Source: UBA1738 sp045655325 (GTDB lineage Bacteria; Bacillota; Clostridia; UBA1381). From it: 26,839 bases of DNA. Positions within the stretch are counted from its first letter, which is position 1, and each line of letters starts with the position of its first letter. The notes below the pieces were generated by a model. It searched no databases. It had not been told where the DNA came from and worked only from the letters and a program-made list of their open reading frames with translations. A program made the position numbers and the translations under genes. The stretch is taken from contig JAZOOY010000069.1 in NCBI GenBank assembly GCA_045655325.1, positions 1-26,839 of the forward strand. The letters are read 5' to 3'. This document shows positions 1 through 8,798 of this stretch, piece after piece.

Positions 1-1137
1 GAAAAGATTAACGCATTTTTGGGAATCGACATTTCAAAGGAAGAAATGGCAGGATACCTTGAAACAATCGAATTCAAGGTTGACCTTGACAAAATGGAAA
101 TCACAGTTCCAACATTCCGTCCTGACATTGAGGCTGAAGCTGACGTTAGCGAAGAAGTTGCAAGATTCTATGGATATAACAAGATTCCAACAACTTTGAT
201 TGCAAACAGCGAAACAACAAAGGGTTCATACTCACCTATTCAGAAGTTCAGAAAAGACTTGGGTACAATGCTTACAGCACAGGGTATGTATGAAATTTAT
301 ACATTCACATTCATCGGTGAAAACGAATTTGATAAGCTAAATCTTCCACAGGATAGTGCATTCAGAAATGCTGTTAAAATCCGTAACCCACTTGGTGAAG
401 ATACTTCAATTATGAGAACAACAATGCTTGCTTCAATGCTTGAAACTCTTTCTTACAACTACAACCGTAAGAACGAAGAAGCAAGACTATTTGAAATAAG
501 CAAGACATATATCCCAACAGAAGCCGGCAAACTTCCAAACGAGCCTGAAAAACTTGCAATCGGTATGTATGGAAATGATATTGATTTCTTTGACCTTAAA
601 GGTGCTTTAGAAGAAATTATTGACGGTCTTAACATAAAGGGTATCACATGGGCACCACTTACAACTTGCCCATCACTTCACCCAGGAAGAGCTGCATCAT
701 TAATGCTTGGCGACGTTCAGATTGGTATTTTGGGTCAGGTTCACCCAACAGTTTGCAAGAACTTTGATATGGACAAAAACTGCTTCGTGGTTGAAATTGA
801 TATTCTTCCACTATTTGAAAGTGTTGATAATAACGTGAAGTATAAGGCACTTCCAAAGTTCCCTGCAGCTGAACGTGATATCGCAGTTTTGGTTGATAAG
901 ACAGCTTTAGTTGGTGACCTTGAGGCTACAATCGCAAAGGCATCAGGTGCGCTACTTGAAAATATCAAGCTATTCGACGTTTACGAAGGCGACAGAATCC
1001 CTGAAGACAAGAAGAGCGTTGCATTTGCGATTTCATTCCGTGCAGCGGACCGAAGCTTGACTAGTGAAGAAGTTAACAAGGTATTTAACAAGATTGTTAA
1101 GGACCTACAGTTTAAAAATAACGCACAGCTTCGATAA
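1..1137 (+). CDS. pheT: Phenylalanine--tRNA ligase beta subunit, C-terminal part (5' end outside window)
   Basis: The reading frame is open from base 1, so the gene starts upstream; 378 residues remain of a protein usually near 800. PheT is the beta subunit of the cytoplasmic alpha2-beta2 enzyme that charges tRNA-Phe. The visible part opens in a B5 domain (motifs TFRPDIEAEADVSEE and FYGYNKIP), continues through the catalytic-like core and ends in an FDX-ACB anticodon-binding domain over about the last 93 residues (KFPAAERDIAVLVDK, then FDVYEGDRIPEDKKS). The gene ends in tandem stops (TAATAA) followed at once by a terminator. A TTG at base 19 could be read as a start but lies inside the B5 domain and is not one. 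pheS would be expected just upstream, outside the window. Confidence 0.97.
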   Translation, partial: EKINAFLGIDISKEEMAGYLETIEFKVDLDKMEITVPTFRPDIEAEADVSEEVARFYGYNKIPTTLIANSETTKGSYSPIQKFRKDLGTMLTAQGMYEIYTFTFIGENEFDKLNLPQDSAFRNAVKIRNPLGEDTSIMRTTMLASMLETLSYNYNRKNEEARLFEISKTYIPTEAGKLPNEPEKLAIGMYGNDIDFFDLKGALEEIIDGLNIKGITWAPLTTCPSLHPGRAASLMLGDVQIGILGQVHPTVCKNFDMDKNCFVVEIDILPLFESVDNNVKYKALPKFPAAERDIAVLVDKTALVGDLEATIAKASGALLENIKLFDVYEGDRIPEDKKSVAFAISFRAADRSLTSEEVNKVFNKIVKDLQFKNNAQLR

Positions 1138-1148
1138 TAAACTTATAG

Positions 1149-1183
1149 ATATCCACTTGCTAAATGCGAGTGGATATTTTTTT
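1149..1183 (+). terminator. Rho-independent terminator of pheT
   Basis: A 12-base stem (ATATCCACTTGC / GCGAGTGGATAT, one G-T wobble) with loop TAAAT is followed by a run of six T. It lies 12 bases after the pheT stop. Confidence 0.9.
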
Positions 1184-1188
1184 GCCAT

Positions 1189-1221
1189 AAAAAAACGCAA
1201 GAATTAAATCTTGCGTTTTTT
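1189..1221 (-). terminator. Rho-independent terminator of the giant-protein operon
   Basis: CGCAAGA / TCTTGCG with loop ATTAAA, flanked by A7 on the left and T6 on the right. On the minus strand it follows the stop of the 2506-residue gene by about ten bases and ends in a U-run. It could also back up pheT termination on the plus strand. Confidence 0.9.
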
Positions 1222-1230
1222 ATTGTGTTT

Positions 1231-4200
1231 TTATTGAAGCTCTACACCGTATCCGCCGGCAATGTATCTTCTCATAAGAATGATATCTCTTGTTTCGATT
1301 AGTCCGTTCTTGTCTACATCTGCCGCATCAATGTTGATTTCTACGCCATATCCGCCTGCGATGTATCTTCTTACAAGAATAATATCTCTTGTTTCGATTA
1401 GTCCGTTACCGTCAACATCACCAGGCATATATTCTGGAATCAACTTGTCAATCTTTTCTGTTCTTGTTTCGCCACAAGCACAAGTAAATGTCTTTTCACC
1501 TTCAGCATCAACTGTAGGTTCCTTTGTTACAATGCCTTCGCCCCATTCGTGGTCAGGTGTCTTTGCGATTACTTCTGTGTAGCTATCGCCACATGCACAT
1601 ACGTATGTCTTAACACCTTCTTCTGTGTGGGTAGCTTCTTTTATTACTGCTCCAACATATGTGTGCTCTGTTGTCTTTGCAATAATTTCTGCTTTTGTAT
1701 CACCACAAGCACATGTGTATGTCATTACACCTTCTTCTGTGTGGGTAGCTTCTTTTATTACTACTCCAACATATGTGTGCTCTGTTGTCTTTGCGATTGC
1801 TTCTGTGTAGCTATCGCCACAGATACATGTGTACGTCATTACACCTTCTTCTGTATGTGTTGGCGCTTTTGACTCTGCTCCAACATATGTGTGCTCTGTT
1901 GTCTTTGCAATTGCTTCTGTGTAGCTGTCTCCACACGCACATGTGTATGTCATTACACCTTCTTCTGTATGTGTTGGTGCTTTTGTCTCTGCTCCAGCAT
2001 ATGCGTGCTCTGTTGTCTTTGCAATTGCTTCTGTGTAGCTGTCTCCACAAGCGCATGTGTATATCATTACACCTTCTTCTGTGTGTGTTGGTGCTTTTGT
2101 TACTTTGCCCACATATTCGTGGTCAGGATTCTTAGCAATTGACTCTGTTCTTGTTTCGCCGCATAGTGCACATGTGTATGTCTTTATACCTTCCTTAGTA
2201 TGTGTTGGAGCTAGAGTGACTACTCCACTATCAAATTCGTGTGTATGATCTATTATCGGAATAGTTTCTGTCTTTGTTGCACTACATACTGTACATGTGT
2301 ATGTCTCTACGCCTTCAGTTGTATATGTAGGCTCTACTGTTACTACTCCTGCATTCCACTTATGTGCTTCTGTAATTACAAGGCCACAGTAACATGCTTT
2401 CTCGTGTGTATATCTGTCATTCTCAGACCAATCACCATATTGGTGTGGAATCTGTGGAATGATTTCTGTTTCTTTTTCTCCACATACTTCACATGTGTAT
2501 GTTATTAAACCAGTTGCAAAGTGTGTTGCAGGTCTTACAACGCCTTCGTCAAATGCATGTGTATGACCTACTACAGGCATTTTTTCTGTCTTAGTTGCAT
2601 TACATGTTGTACATGTGTATGTCTTTACACCTTCAGTTGTGTATGTAGGTTCTACTGTTACTACACCTGCATTCCACTTGTGTGCTTCAGTTACTACATC
2701 GCCACATGCTGTACATGTCTTCTTGTGAACATCACCATCTGCTACAAAGTCGCCATATTTGTGACCCTTAGCAGGAATTACTGTGTCTGTTAGTTCTTCT
2801 GTTCCAGCACCATCTGCAAACTTCGCACCACAGTCTGAACAGATGAAGTGTTCCTTTGTTCCATCATCAAGACATGTTGCATCTGTACCAGGAACATAAG
2901 CTTCTACGAAGTGACCAAGAGCAGGGATTGCTTCTGTCTTAGTTGCGCCACATGCTGTACATGTGTATGTCTTAACACCGTCTTCTGCACATGTTGCAGG
3001 CTTTGTTTCAACGCCCTTACCCCATGTATGTGTATGTCCGATTACTGGAATAACTTCTGTCTTCTGTGCATCACATACTGTACATGTGTATGTTCTTACA
3101 CCTTCAGTTGTGTATGTAGGTTCTACTGTAACCTTACCATTATCCCATGAGTGTACGTCTGTTACTGTTTCGCCACAGTTTGCACATTCTTTCTTATGAA
3201 CATCACCATCTGCTACAAAGTCGCCATATAAGTGACCCTTAGCTGGAATTACTGTATTTTGTACCTTCTTTGAACCGTCTTCTGTTTCGTAGTTGTTTCC
3301 ACAACCGTTACAACGATAGTACTCAATATTTCCGGCCTGAGTACATGTTGCATCTGTTGCTTCAACCTTTGTCATAGAATGAACGTGGCCTGTTGCTGGA
3401 ATTGTTTCTATCTTTGTTTCGCCACATACTGTACATGTATATAGCATTTCGCCATCTACATATTCTTCAGGCTGTACTGTAATTTTTCCTTCATCCCAAG
3501 TGTGAGCTTCTGTGATTACATCACCACATTCACAAACTTTCTTGTGATTGTCCTTATCGTCTGTTACCCATTCACCATATGTATGGCCTAGTGATGGGAT
3601 AACTTCTTCCTTTGTTTCTCCACATGATGTACATGTATATGTAGTCTTACCTTCATTAGTACATGTTGGAGCAGTTGTTACAACACCTTCACCCCAAGCA
3701 TGTGTATGGCTTACTGTTGGTAGTGTTGTTGTTTTAGTTCCACCACATACTGTACATGTATATGTCTTAATACCAGTCTCGGTAGCTGTAGGTGCCTTTG
3801 TTACTACACCTGCATCCCAAGCGTGTTCTTCTGTTACTACATCGCCACAATTTGAACATGTCTTCTTGTGGTTGTTATCATCTGCTAATGTCCAATCACC
3901 ATATTTGTGACCAAGTGATGGAATTACTACATCTGTTAGTTCTTCATTAGCACCTCCGTCTGCGAACTTACCGCCACAGTCAGAACAAATATAGTGTGCC
4001 TTTGTACCATCAGTTGTACATGTTGCAGCTACTCCAGGTACAAATCTTTCAATGTAGTGACCACTGGCAGGAAATTCTGTTACTCTTTTTTCACCACAGA
4101 TTGTACATGTGTATGTCACGTTACCAGCCTGTGTACATGTTGCAGGAGTTGTTATTCCCTTATCCCATGCATGTTCGTGGTCTTTTATAGGTAGTTTTTC

Positions 4201-7200
4201 TGTCTTCTGCTCATTACATACTGTACATGTGTATGTCTTTAGACCTTCAGCCTCGTATGTAGGCTCTACTGTTACAACGCCTGCATTCCAAGCGTGTGCT
4301 TCTGTTTTTGCGCTACCACATGAACATACCTGCTTATGAATCTTATCTCCGGCTGATACCCAGTCACCATATGAGTGTCCAATTGCAGGGATTACTTCTG
4401 TCTTCTGCTCTTTACATACTGTACATGTGTATGTCTTAACACCAGCCTGAGTATGTGTTGCAGCAGTTGTTACTACACCTGCATCCCATGTATGTGTTGT
4501 ACAAGCGTTACTGATTGTTTTTACTGTAACATCTGCCCATGCTGAGCCGTTATATGTCTTGTTTTCTCCGTCTGTTGAAACTGCTGAAGTAGCTATTGAG
4601 TAAGTGTATTCTGTGCCAGGAGTAAGTCCTGTTACTGTATAGCTTGTTCCGCTAGTTTCACCGATCTTTGTTCTCTTTCCGTTTACATTCTTGTATAGTC
4701 TGTAAGTTCCTACCTTTGGAGCTTTATCCCAAGTAAGCTTAACTGATGTTGTACCTGCTGTTGCCTTAAAGTTTGAAACACTTGCAGGTAGGATTATGTA
4801 TTCAAGGTCCTTACCTACACCATAGTAGTCTCCTCTACCTGTAAAGTGTACGTAAGCCTTACCTATACCTGTGTCATTAGTCCATGACATGTAAACGTCT
4901 ATAATCTTGTTGTTTGAATCAAGGTTATTGTCGTTTGATTTAGAAAGTGCTGTCTTTCCGTCAAATGTTACATATGCTGAAGGACGAACACCTTGTGATG
5001 TCTGTGAATACTTTGGAGTTGCTGCGTTAGGGTCTCTTGGATTTGTTACGCTACCAAATCCAATAGTAGCTGTTCCAATGTCCTTACCTACTTTACCACA
5101 AATACGGCACTTGTAGTTTTCATCCCAATCATGTCCTTCAGGGAATACCTTAGAGCTTCTTTCTGTTTTCTTACAGTTTGGACATGTGTATGTTATAAAT
5201 CCGCCTACAACACAAGAAGTAGGGTCTTTAACTGCTGTTACATAAGCATCACCATCTGTATGGCAGTGGTACATTTTGTCACCAACAATCTGCCACTTTG
5301 ATATGATTAGTTCGCCGTTTAGTGCATAATATGTTTTTCCTGACTTTTCAAATAAGCCTGTGAACTTTGTCTGACCAACATTGATACCGGTTTCGCCAAA
5401 GTCGTAATAGCATCCGTCAACTTCCTGAACACCTGTAACCTTATTACCGTCAACATAGTAAGCGAAACCGCCGTCTTCGTTAACCCAACCGCTCTTCTGT
5501 GCACGTGAAAGTGTATAATGGTCTTCAAATTTTGCATAAACGTCATGGAAGTATCCACCGCGTTCATACTGTTCAACACCGTATGGGTCAATGAATGTGT
5601 TTTCAAAAGGATACAAACCGTATGTTGCCTGGTTTTCAGGCTTTGCGGTAAATGTGTATAGAGCGTTTGCACGAAGGTAAATTGTATACTCTACTTCACC
5701 TACGTGAACTGCATTAATTTTATCAGCTACAAAAGCGTCATCCTTTGGAGTAAGCTTTATTCCCTTTAGCATACATAGTGGATTTGCTGTTTCTGCCGGG
5801 ATACTTGCTGTCTGGTCATGCCACTTAAGAGTCAATGCAAGTTCATTTTTCTCTTCGTCTAGCTCTGCACTGTCAAGATAGAAATATTCGTTTATAACTT
5901 CAAGTCCGCTATAATCAACGTTGAATCTTTCATCAAACTTAAGTACCGGTTTTACTTCTGTAAGAACGCTTACACGTTCTGCCAACTGAAGAAGGAAGTT
6001 CCAAGCTGATGCGTCAACAGCATCTGCACCAGGAAGCATATATGTAAGGTCTTCAAGCTGTGTTGGAATAGTGATTTCCTTCATATCAATAGCAAATACG
6101 TATGAAGTTACCATATCCTCGCCAGAGTCAATAGCTATATATGAAACTGCATCATCTGTAAGTGCATTTGATACCTGACGGTCGAAAGCAAACTGTCTGT
6201 CACCACCTGTTGCCTTTTCAAAGTTAAATGTATTTTCGCCCTGCTTATATAGGTTGATAGACATTGTATTAACAATTTCTTCATTACACTTAAGTGTGGC
6301 AATAACTGATACATTCTTTACTGTAGCCTCTTCTGCAATACTTAACTTGTATCCGTTTATTGTACCTACTGATGCAGGCTGAATTGATAGGATTACGTCG
6401 CTTTCATTGATTGCTACGTCATTACCGTTATATGCTGCAGAAACAGGAATATCAACTACTGTTCCGTAAACAGCATCCAATGTTTTTCTTGTGAAATATA
6501 CGTTATTTGGTTCTACTGCATGGATTGTTGTCTGTCCGATTACTTCACCATCGCAAACCAATTCAATTTCAAAGTCTCTCCAGACTGTATTTGCGCAGAA
6601 TATGCCGTCTTCTGTTATTGTGGCTTCATTTGCATAAGTTGCAATTCTCCACTCACAGTTTTCAGGAAGATCAACCACATTACCTGTTGCACTAAGACCC
6701 ACAGGAGTAATCTTAATAGGTGTACCAACTGTGACATATGTGTTTTCACTTTCAAGCCTTGCGTGATCGAACTTTGTTGATGATGGAGCTGTTGAAACCA
6801 TGATAAGTGATGTACTTACAGAACGTGCATAACCGTCTGATGGTTTACTTGATACTTCAAGTTCTTCCTTACCTTCAGGCTTTGTTACAAGTGTTGTTGA
6901 TCCACCACCGTCAAGGTTAACTGCGTGATAACATCCTGCTTCAAGCATGATCTGAGCAATTTCCTGCATGCTACCACCGCATGAACGTGGTTCCTGTCTT
7001 CCGTCAAGAACCATCATTACAACTTTACCTGTCTTTGTTATACCAATAGCTGTTCTTGATGCTCTGTCAGCTGTATAATTATCGGTATGTGCTACTGCAA
7101 TCTTTCCGTCTTTTACAAGTGTAACACCAAAGGCACCAACACCGTCACGAAGCTGGTCCTTATATATCTTGTTATACTCGTCTCTTGTTCCGATAACTGC

Positions 7201-8751
7201 TTTTCCTTCTTTAGTAATACCAAAGAATCCTGAAGCATTTACGGCACTATATTCAACACCTTCCATTACAAGCAAACCACCCGGCTTACCTGTCTGCATA
7301 TCAAAACCATCCGCATTTACTGCTGCAATTACCTGATAGTTTTCGATATAGTCTTCGCTTTCAGGGTCACCGTATTTTTTCTGAGCTGCGTTTGCCTGGT
7401 CTAAAACTCGTGACATCTTCCAGCCATTTTCAGGTGCACAATCGTTATAGTTTGCATTAACAGTTACGTATTTATTTGAAAGGTCTGCTGTTGCAGTATA
7501 GTAAACAATCTGTTTTCCGTCTGCTGTTGTTGCAGTGTGTGTTTCCTGAACAATACCAGGTGCAAGATTTGATGTTTCTACGTTGAAATCACTATAGTAA
7601 GGATTGCTTTCTATTTCAACGAAGTCACCTGCTAAGCGACAAATATAATCTGCAAAAGCATAACATGATGCTTCTCTTAGCTTTCTGATATTATCATTAT
7701 CTGTAATAAATTCTCTTGTTGCTTCTAGAGTTGTAACAGTTTTGTTTCCTGTATATGCATTATATACAGCTCTTCTTACCTGTTCTCTTGTTCCTGCATT
7801 ACCAAGTCTGTTTCTTAAGAAGTACTCTGCTCTGTCTTCCTGTGAAAGGTCTTCTGTGAAGTACTCCATAATAAGAGTAGTCAGTGTACCCATACCTGTT
7901 TCTTCGTCAATACCCTTGTAGTTTCCTAAAATCGTATTGAAAATATAGTATGCATCAAGGTCACCACAGAAGTCAGTCAAACTGAATACGTCATGTTCCT
8001 GTGGGTTATGTAGGAAGTATTCTTCTGTCAACATTTCAACCATTTCTTCAAGCGAACCGCTTACCTTATCTCCATCTGCGTCTGCTGAAGTTATAAGGTC
8101 AACCAAGTCACCTGCCCAACCACCAACGTCTGCGTGATCGATACTGGTCTTGTTTGTATAAGAAATATCTAATGTACCAAACATATGACCAAGGTCTGCA
8201 AAATCGCCGTTTGGAAGATAGAAGTTGTTGATATTCTTAAGAGCTGTAACTTTTAAGTAATCAGCTTCATCTTCAATCTCATAGTTGAATCCATTTTCTG
8301 TTCTTCTTACGAAGTCAGCAAAAGCCTTGTCTTCGTAACCTGCCATAATTCCCCAAGAGCCTGAGTTATATCTGTCAACACCAGTACGGATGTACTTGAT
8401 AATAAGCTCTAATGGGTCATTACCTGGGTTTGCCATTGCATACTCATTGGCAAACACCTCAAGTATTGCAAGGTTTTCTACGAATGTACCGTAGTCATCA
8501 ATTTCCGGTTCACCAAGCGGTGGTATTGCCTTGAAAGTTGTGTAATCACAATCAGCCTTTGTACAATATTCATATGCTTCCCAACCAGCTTCAGTAAATA
8601 ATGGCTTTTTATAGTCCATCTGCAGGATAGTATGGTTACCGCCTGTAACACATGTACCCTTATCAGCATTTACCTTAGCTGTCATTGTTGGAATAATCGA
8701 TACTGCTACAAGTAGCAGCATCGAAATTCCGTGTTTTAAAAATTTCTTCAC
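1231..8751 (-). CDS. Giant secreted protein: phosphodiester glycosidase (NAGPA-like), FN3, Cys-rich repeats, dockerin (2506 aa)
   Basis: Visible order (approximate residues): signal peptide 1-29 (basic start, hydrophobic core, VNA cleavage); a diverged Cys unit 30-80; a helical region to about 410 containing DLGHMFGTLDISYT and GGWAGDLVDLI, which I cannot assign; a phosphodiester glycosidase domain about 415-665 with VNLDGGGSTTLV, the family signature; Ig-like beta segments 670-1080; two or three short aromatic segments like cell-wall/choline-binding repeats 1084-1170 (GWVNEDGGFAYYVDG); an FN3 domain about 1324-1414 (TSVKLTWD, YTVTGLTPGTEYTYSI); cysteine-rich repeats 1416-2435; and a type I dockerin 2440-2506 with two calcium loops (DVDGNGLIETRD, DVDKNGLIETRD). 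The NAGPA family cleaves sugar-phosphodiester linkages; the substrate here is unknown. Start is GTG, 47 bases after the upstream gene, with AGGGGG before it, so it is probably co-transcribed. The dockerin implies attachment to a cohesin partner encoded elsewhere. Confidence 0.9.
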   Translation of the reverse strand: MKKFLKHGISMLLLVAVSIIPTMTAKVNADKGTCVTGGNHTILQMDYKKPLFTEAGWEAYEYCTKADCDYTTFKAIPPLGEPEIDDYGTFVENLAILEVFANEYAMANPGNDPLELIIKYIRTGVDRYNSGSWGIMAGYEDKAFADFVRRTENGFNYEIEDEADYLKVTALKNINNFYLPNGDFADLGHMFGTLDISYTNKTSIDHADVGGWAGDLVDLITSADADGDKVSGSLEEMVEMLTEEYFLHNPQEHDVFSLTDFCGDLDAYYIFNTILGNYKGIDEETGMGTLTTLIMEYFTEDLSQEDRAEYFLRNRLGNAGTREQVRRAVYNAYTGNKTVTTLEATREFITDNDNIRKLREASCYAFADYICRLAGDFVEIESNPYYSDFNVETSNLAPGIVQETHTATTADGKQIVYYTATADLSNKYVTVNANYNDCAPENGWKMSRVLDQANAAQKKYGDPESEDYIENYQVIAAVNADGFDMQTGKPGGLLVMEGVEYSAVNASGFFGITKEGKAVIGTRDEYNKIYKDQLRDGVGAFGVTLVKDGKIAVAHTDNYTADRASRTAIGITKTGKVVMMVLDGRQEPRSCGGSMQEIAQIMLEAGCYHAVNLDGGGSTTLVTKPEGKEELEVSSKPSDGYARSVSTSLIMVSTAPSSTKFDHARLESENTYVTVGTPIKITPVGLSATGNVVDLPENCEWRIATYANEATITEDGIFCANTVWRDFEIELVCDGEVIGQTTIHAVEPNNVYFTRKTLDAVYGTVVDIPVSAAYNGNDVAINESDVILSIQPASVGTINGYKLSIAEEATVKNVSVIATLKCNEEIVNTMSINLYKQGENTFNFEKATGGDRQFAFDRQVSNALTDDAVSYIAIDSGEDMVTSYVFAIDMKEITIPTQLEDLTYMLPGADAVDASAWNFLLQLAERVSVLTEVKPVLKFDERFNVDYSGLEVINEYFYLDSAELDEEKNELALTLKWHDQTASIPAETANPLCMLKGIKLTPKDDAFVADKINAVHVGEVEYTIYLRANALYTFTAKPENQATYGLYPFENTFIDPYGVEQYERGGYFHDVYAKFEDHYTLSRAQKSGWVNEDGGFAYYVDGNKVTGVQEVDGCYYDFGETGINVGQTKFTGLFEKSGKTYYALNGELIISKWQIVGDKMYHCHTDGDAYVTAVKDPTSCVVGGFITYTCPNCKKTERSSKVFPEGHDWDENYKCRICGKVGKDIGTATIGFGSVTNPRDPNAATPKYSQTSQGVRPSAYVTFDGKTALSKSNDNNLDSNNKIIDVYMSWTNDTGIGKAYVHFTGRGDYYGVGKDLEYIILPASVSNFKATAGTTSVKLTWDKAPKVGTYRLYKNVNGKRTKIGETSGTSYTVTGLTPGTEYTYSIATSAVSTDGENKTYNGSAWADVTVKTISNACTTHTWDAGVVTTAATHTQAGVKTYTCTVCKEQKTEVIPAIGHSYGDWVSAGDKIHKQVCSCGSAKTEAHAWNAGVVTVEPTYEAEGLKTYTCTVCNEQKTEKLPIKDHEHAWDKGITTPATCTQAGNVTYTCTICGEKRVTEFPASGHYIERFVPGVAATCTTDGTKAHYICSDCGGKFADGGANEELTDVVIPSLGHKYGDWTLADDNNHKKTCSNCGDVVTEEHAWDAGVVTKAPTATETGIKTYTCTVCGGTKTTTLPTVSHTHAWGEGVVTTAPTCTNEGKTTYTCTSCGETKEEVIPSLGHTYGEWVTDDKDNHKKVCECGDVITEAHTWDEGKITVQPEEYVDGEMLYTCTVCGETKIETIPATGHVHSMTKVEATDATCTQAGNIEYYRCNGCGNNYETEDGSKKVQNTVIPAKGHLYGDFVADGDVHKKECANCGETVTDVHSWDNGKVTVEPTYTTEGVRTYTCTVCDAQKTEVIPVIGHTHTWGKGVETKPATCAEDGVKTYTCTACGATKTEAIPALGHFVEAYVPGTDATCLDDGTKEHFICSDCGAKFADGAGTEELTDTVIPAKGHKYGDFVADGDVHKKTCTACGDVVTEAHKWNAGVVTVEPTYTTEGVKTYTCTTCNATKTEKMPVVGHTHAFDEGVVRPATHFATGLITYTCEVCGEKETEIIPQIPHQYGDWSENDRYTHEKACYCGLVITEAHKWNAGVVTVEPTYTTEGVETYTCTVCSATKTETIPIIDHTHEFDSGVVTLAPTHTKEGIKTYTCALCGETRTESIAKNPDHEYVGKVTKAPTHTEEGVMIYTCACGDSYTEAIAKTTEHAYAGAETKAPTHTEEGVMTYTCACGDSYTEAIAKTTEHTYVGAESKAPTHTEEGVMTYTCICGDSYTEAIAKTTEHTYVGVVIKEATHTEEGVMTYTCACGDTKAEIIAKTTEHTYVGAVIKEATHTEEGVKTYVCACGDSYTEVIAKTPDHEWGEGIVTKEPTVDAEGEKTFTCACGETRTEKIDKLIPEYMPGDVDGNGLIETRDIILVRRYIAGGYGVEINIDAADVDKNGLIETRDIILMRRYIAGGYGVELQ
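1446..4503 (-). repeat. Protein-level repeat array in the 2506-residue protein (about 18 A units, 6 B units, 3 longer units)
   Basis: Three unit types recur. A (about 38-40 residues) runs HxWDxGVVTxxPTxTxxGxxTYTCTVCGxTKTExIPxxGH. B (about 27) runs YGDWxxDxxxHKKxCxCGDVxTEAH. A longer type (about 50) has YICSDCGxKFADG and ELTDxVIPxxGH. Early A units often come in pairs and are separated by B units. The paired Cys and the nearby His would suit a small CCHH metal site or disulfides in each unit; this is inference, as no structure is implied by sequence alone. Confidence 0.85.
1556..2125 (-). repeat. Five near-identical 114-bp in-frame tandem units (38 codons each)
   Basis: The phrase GTGTAGCT followed by CACCAC-type sequence recurs at 1577, 1805, 1919 and 2033, fixing a period of 114 bases; the unit near 1691 is slightly diverged. 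Each unit encodes a shortened A-type repeat, ATHTEEGVMTYTCACGDSYT, ending in AIAKTTEH. Here the CxxC of ordinary A units is replaced by CxC (CAC or CIC). The high DNA identity points to recent expansion. Confidence 0.9.
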
Positions 8752-8798
8752 TTTTTTACCCCCTAGTTGATATTTGCATGCTCAAAGCTTTGTTTTGA

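Noticed and set aside
1556..2125. Regular direct repeats that could suggest a CRISPR array
   Set aside because: Units are 114 bases, contiguous, in frame and translated, with no unique spacers and no cas genes nearby.
1549..4339. Many Cys/Val/Leu-rich open frames on the plus strand opposite the repeat array
   Set aside because: They are antisense shadows of the repetitive TYTCTVCG codons, lack ribosome sites and mirror the repeat period.
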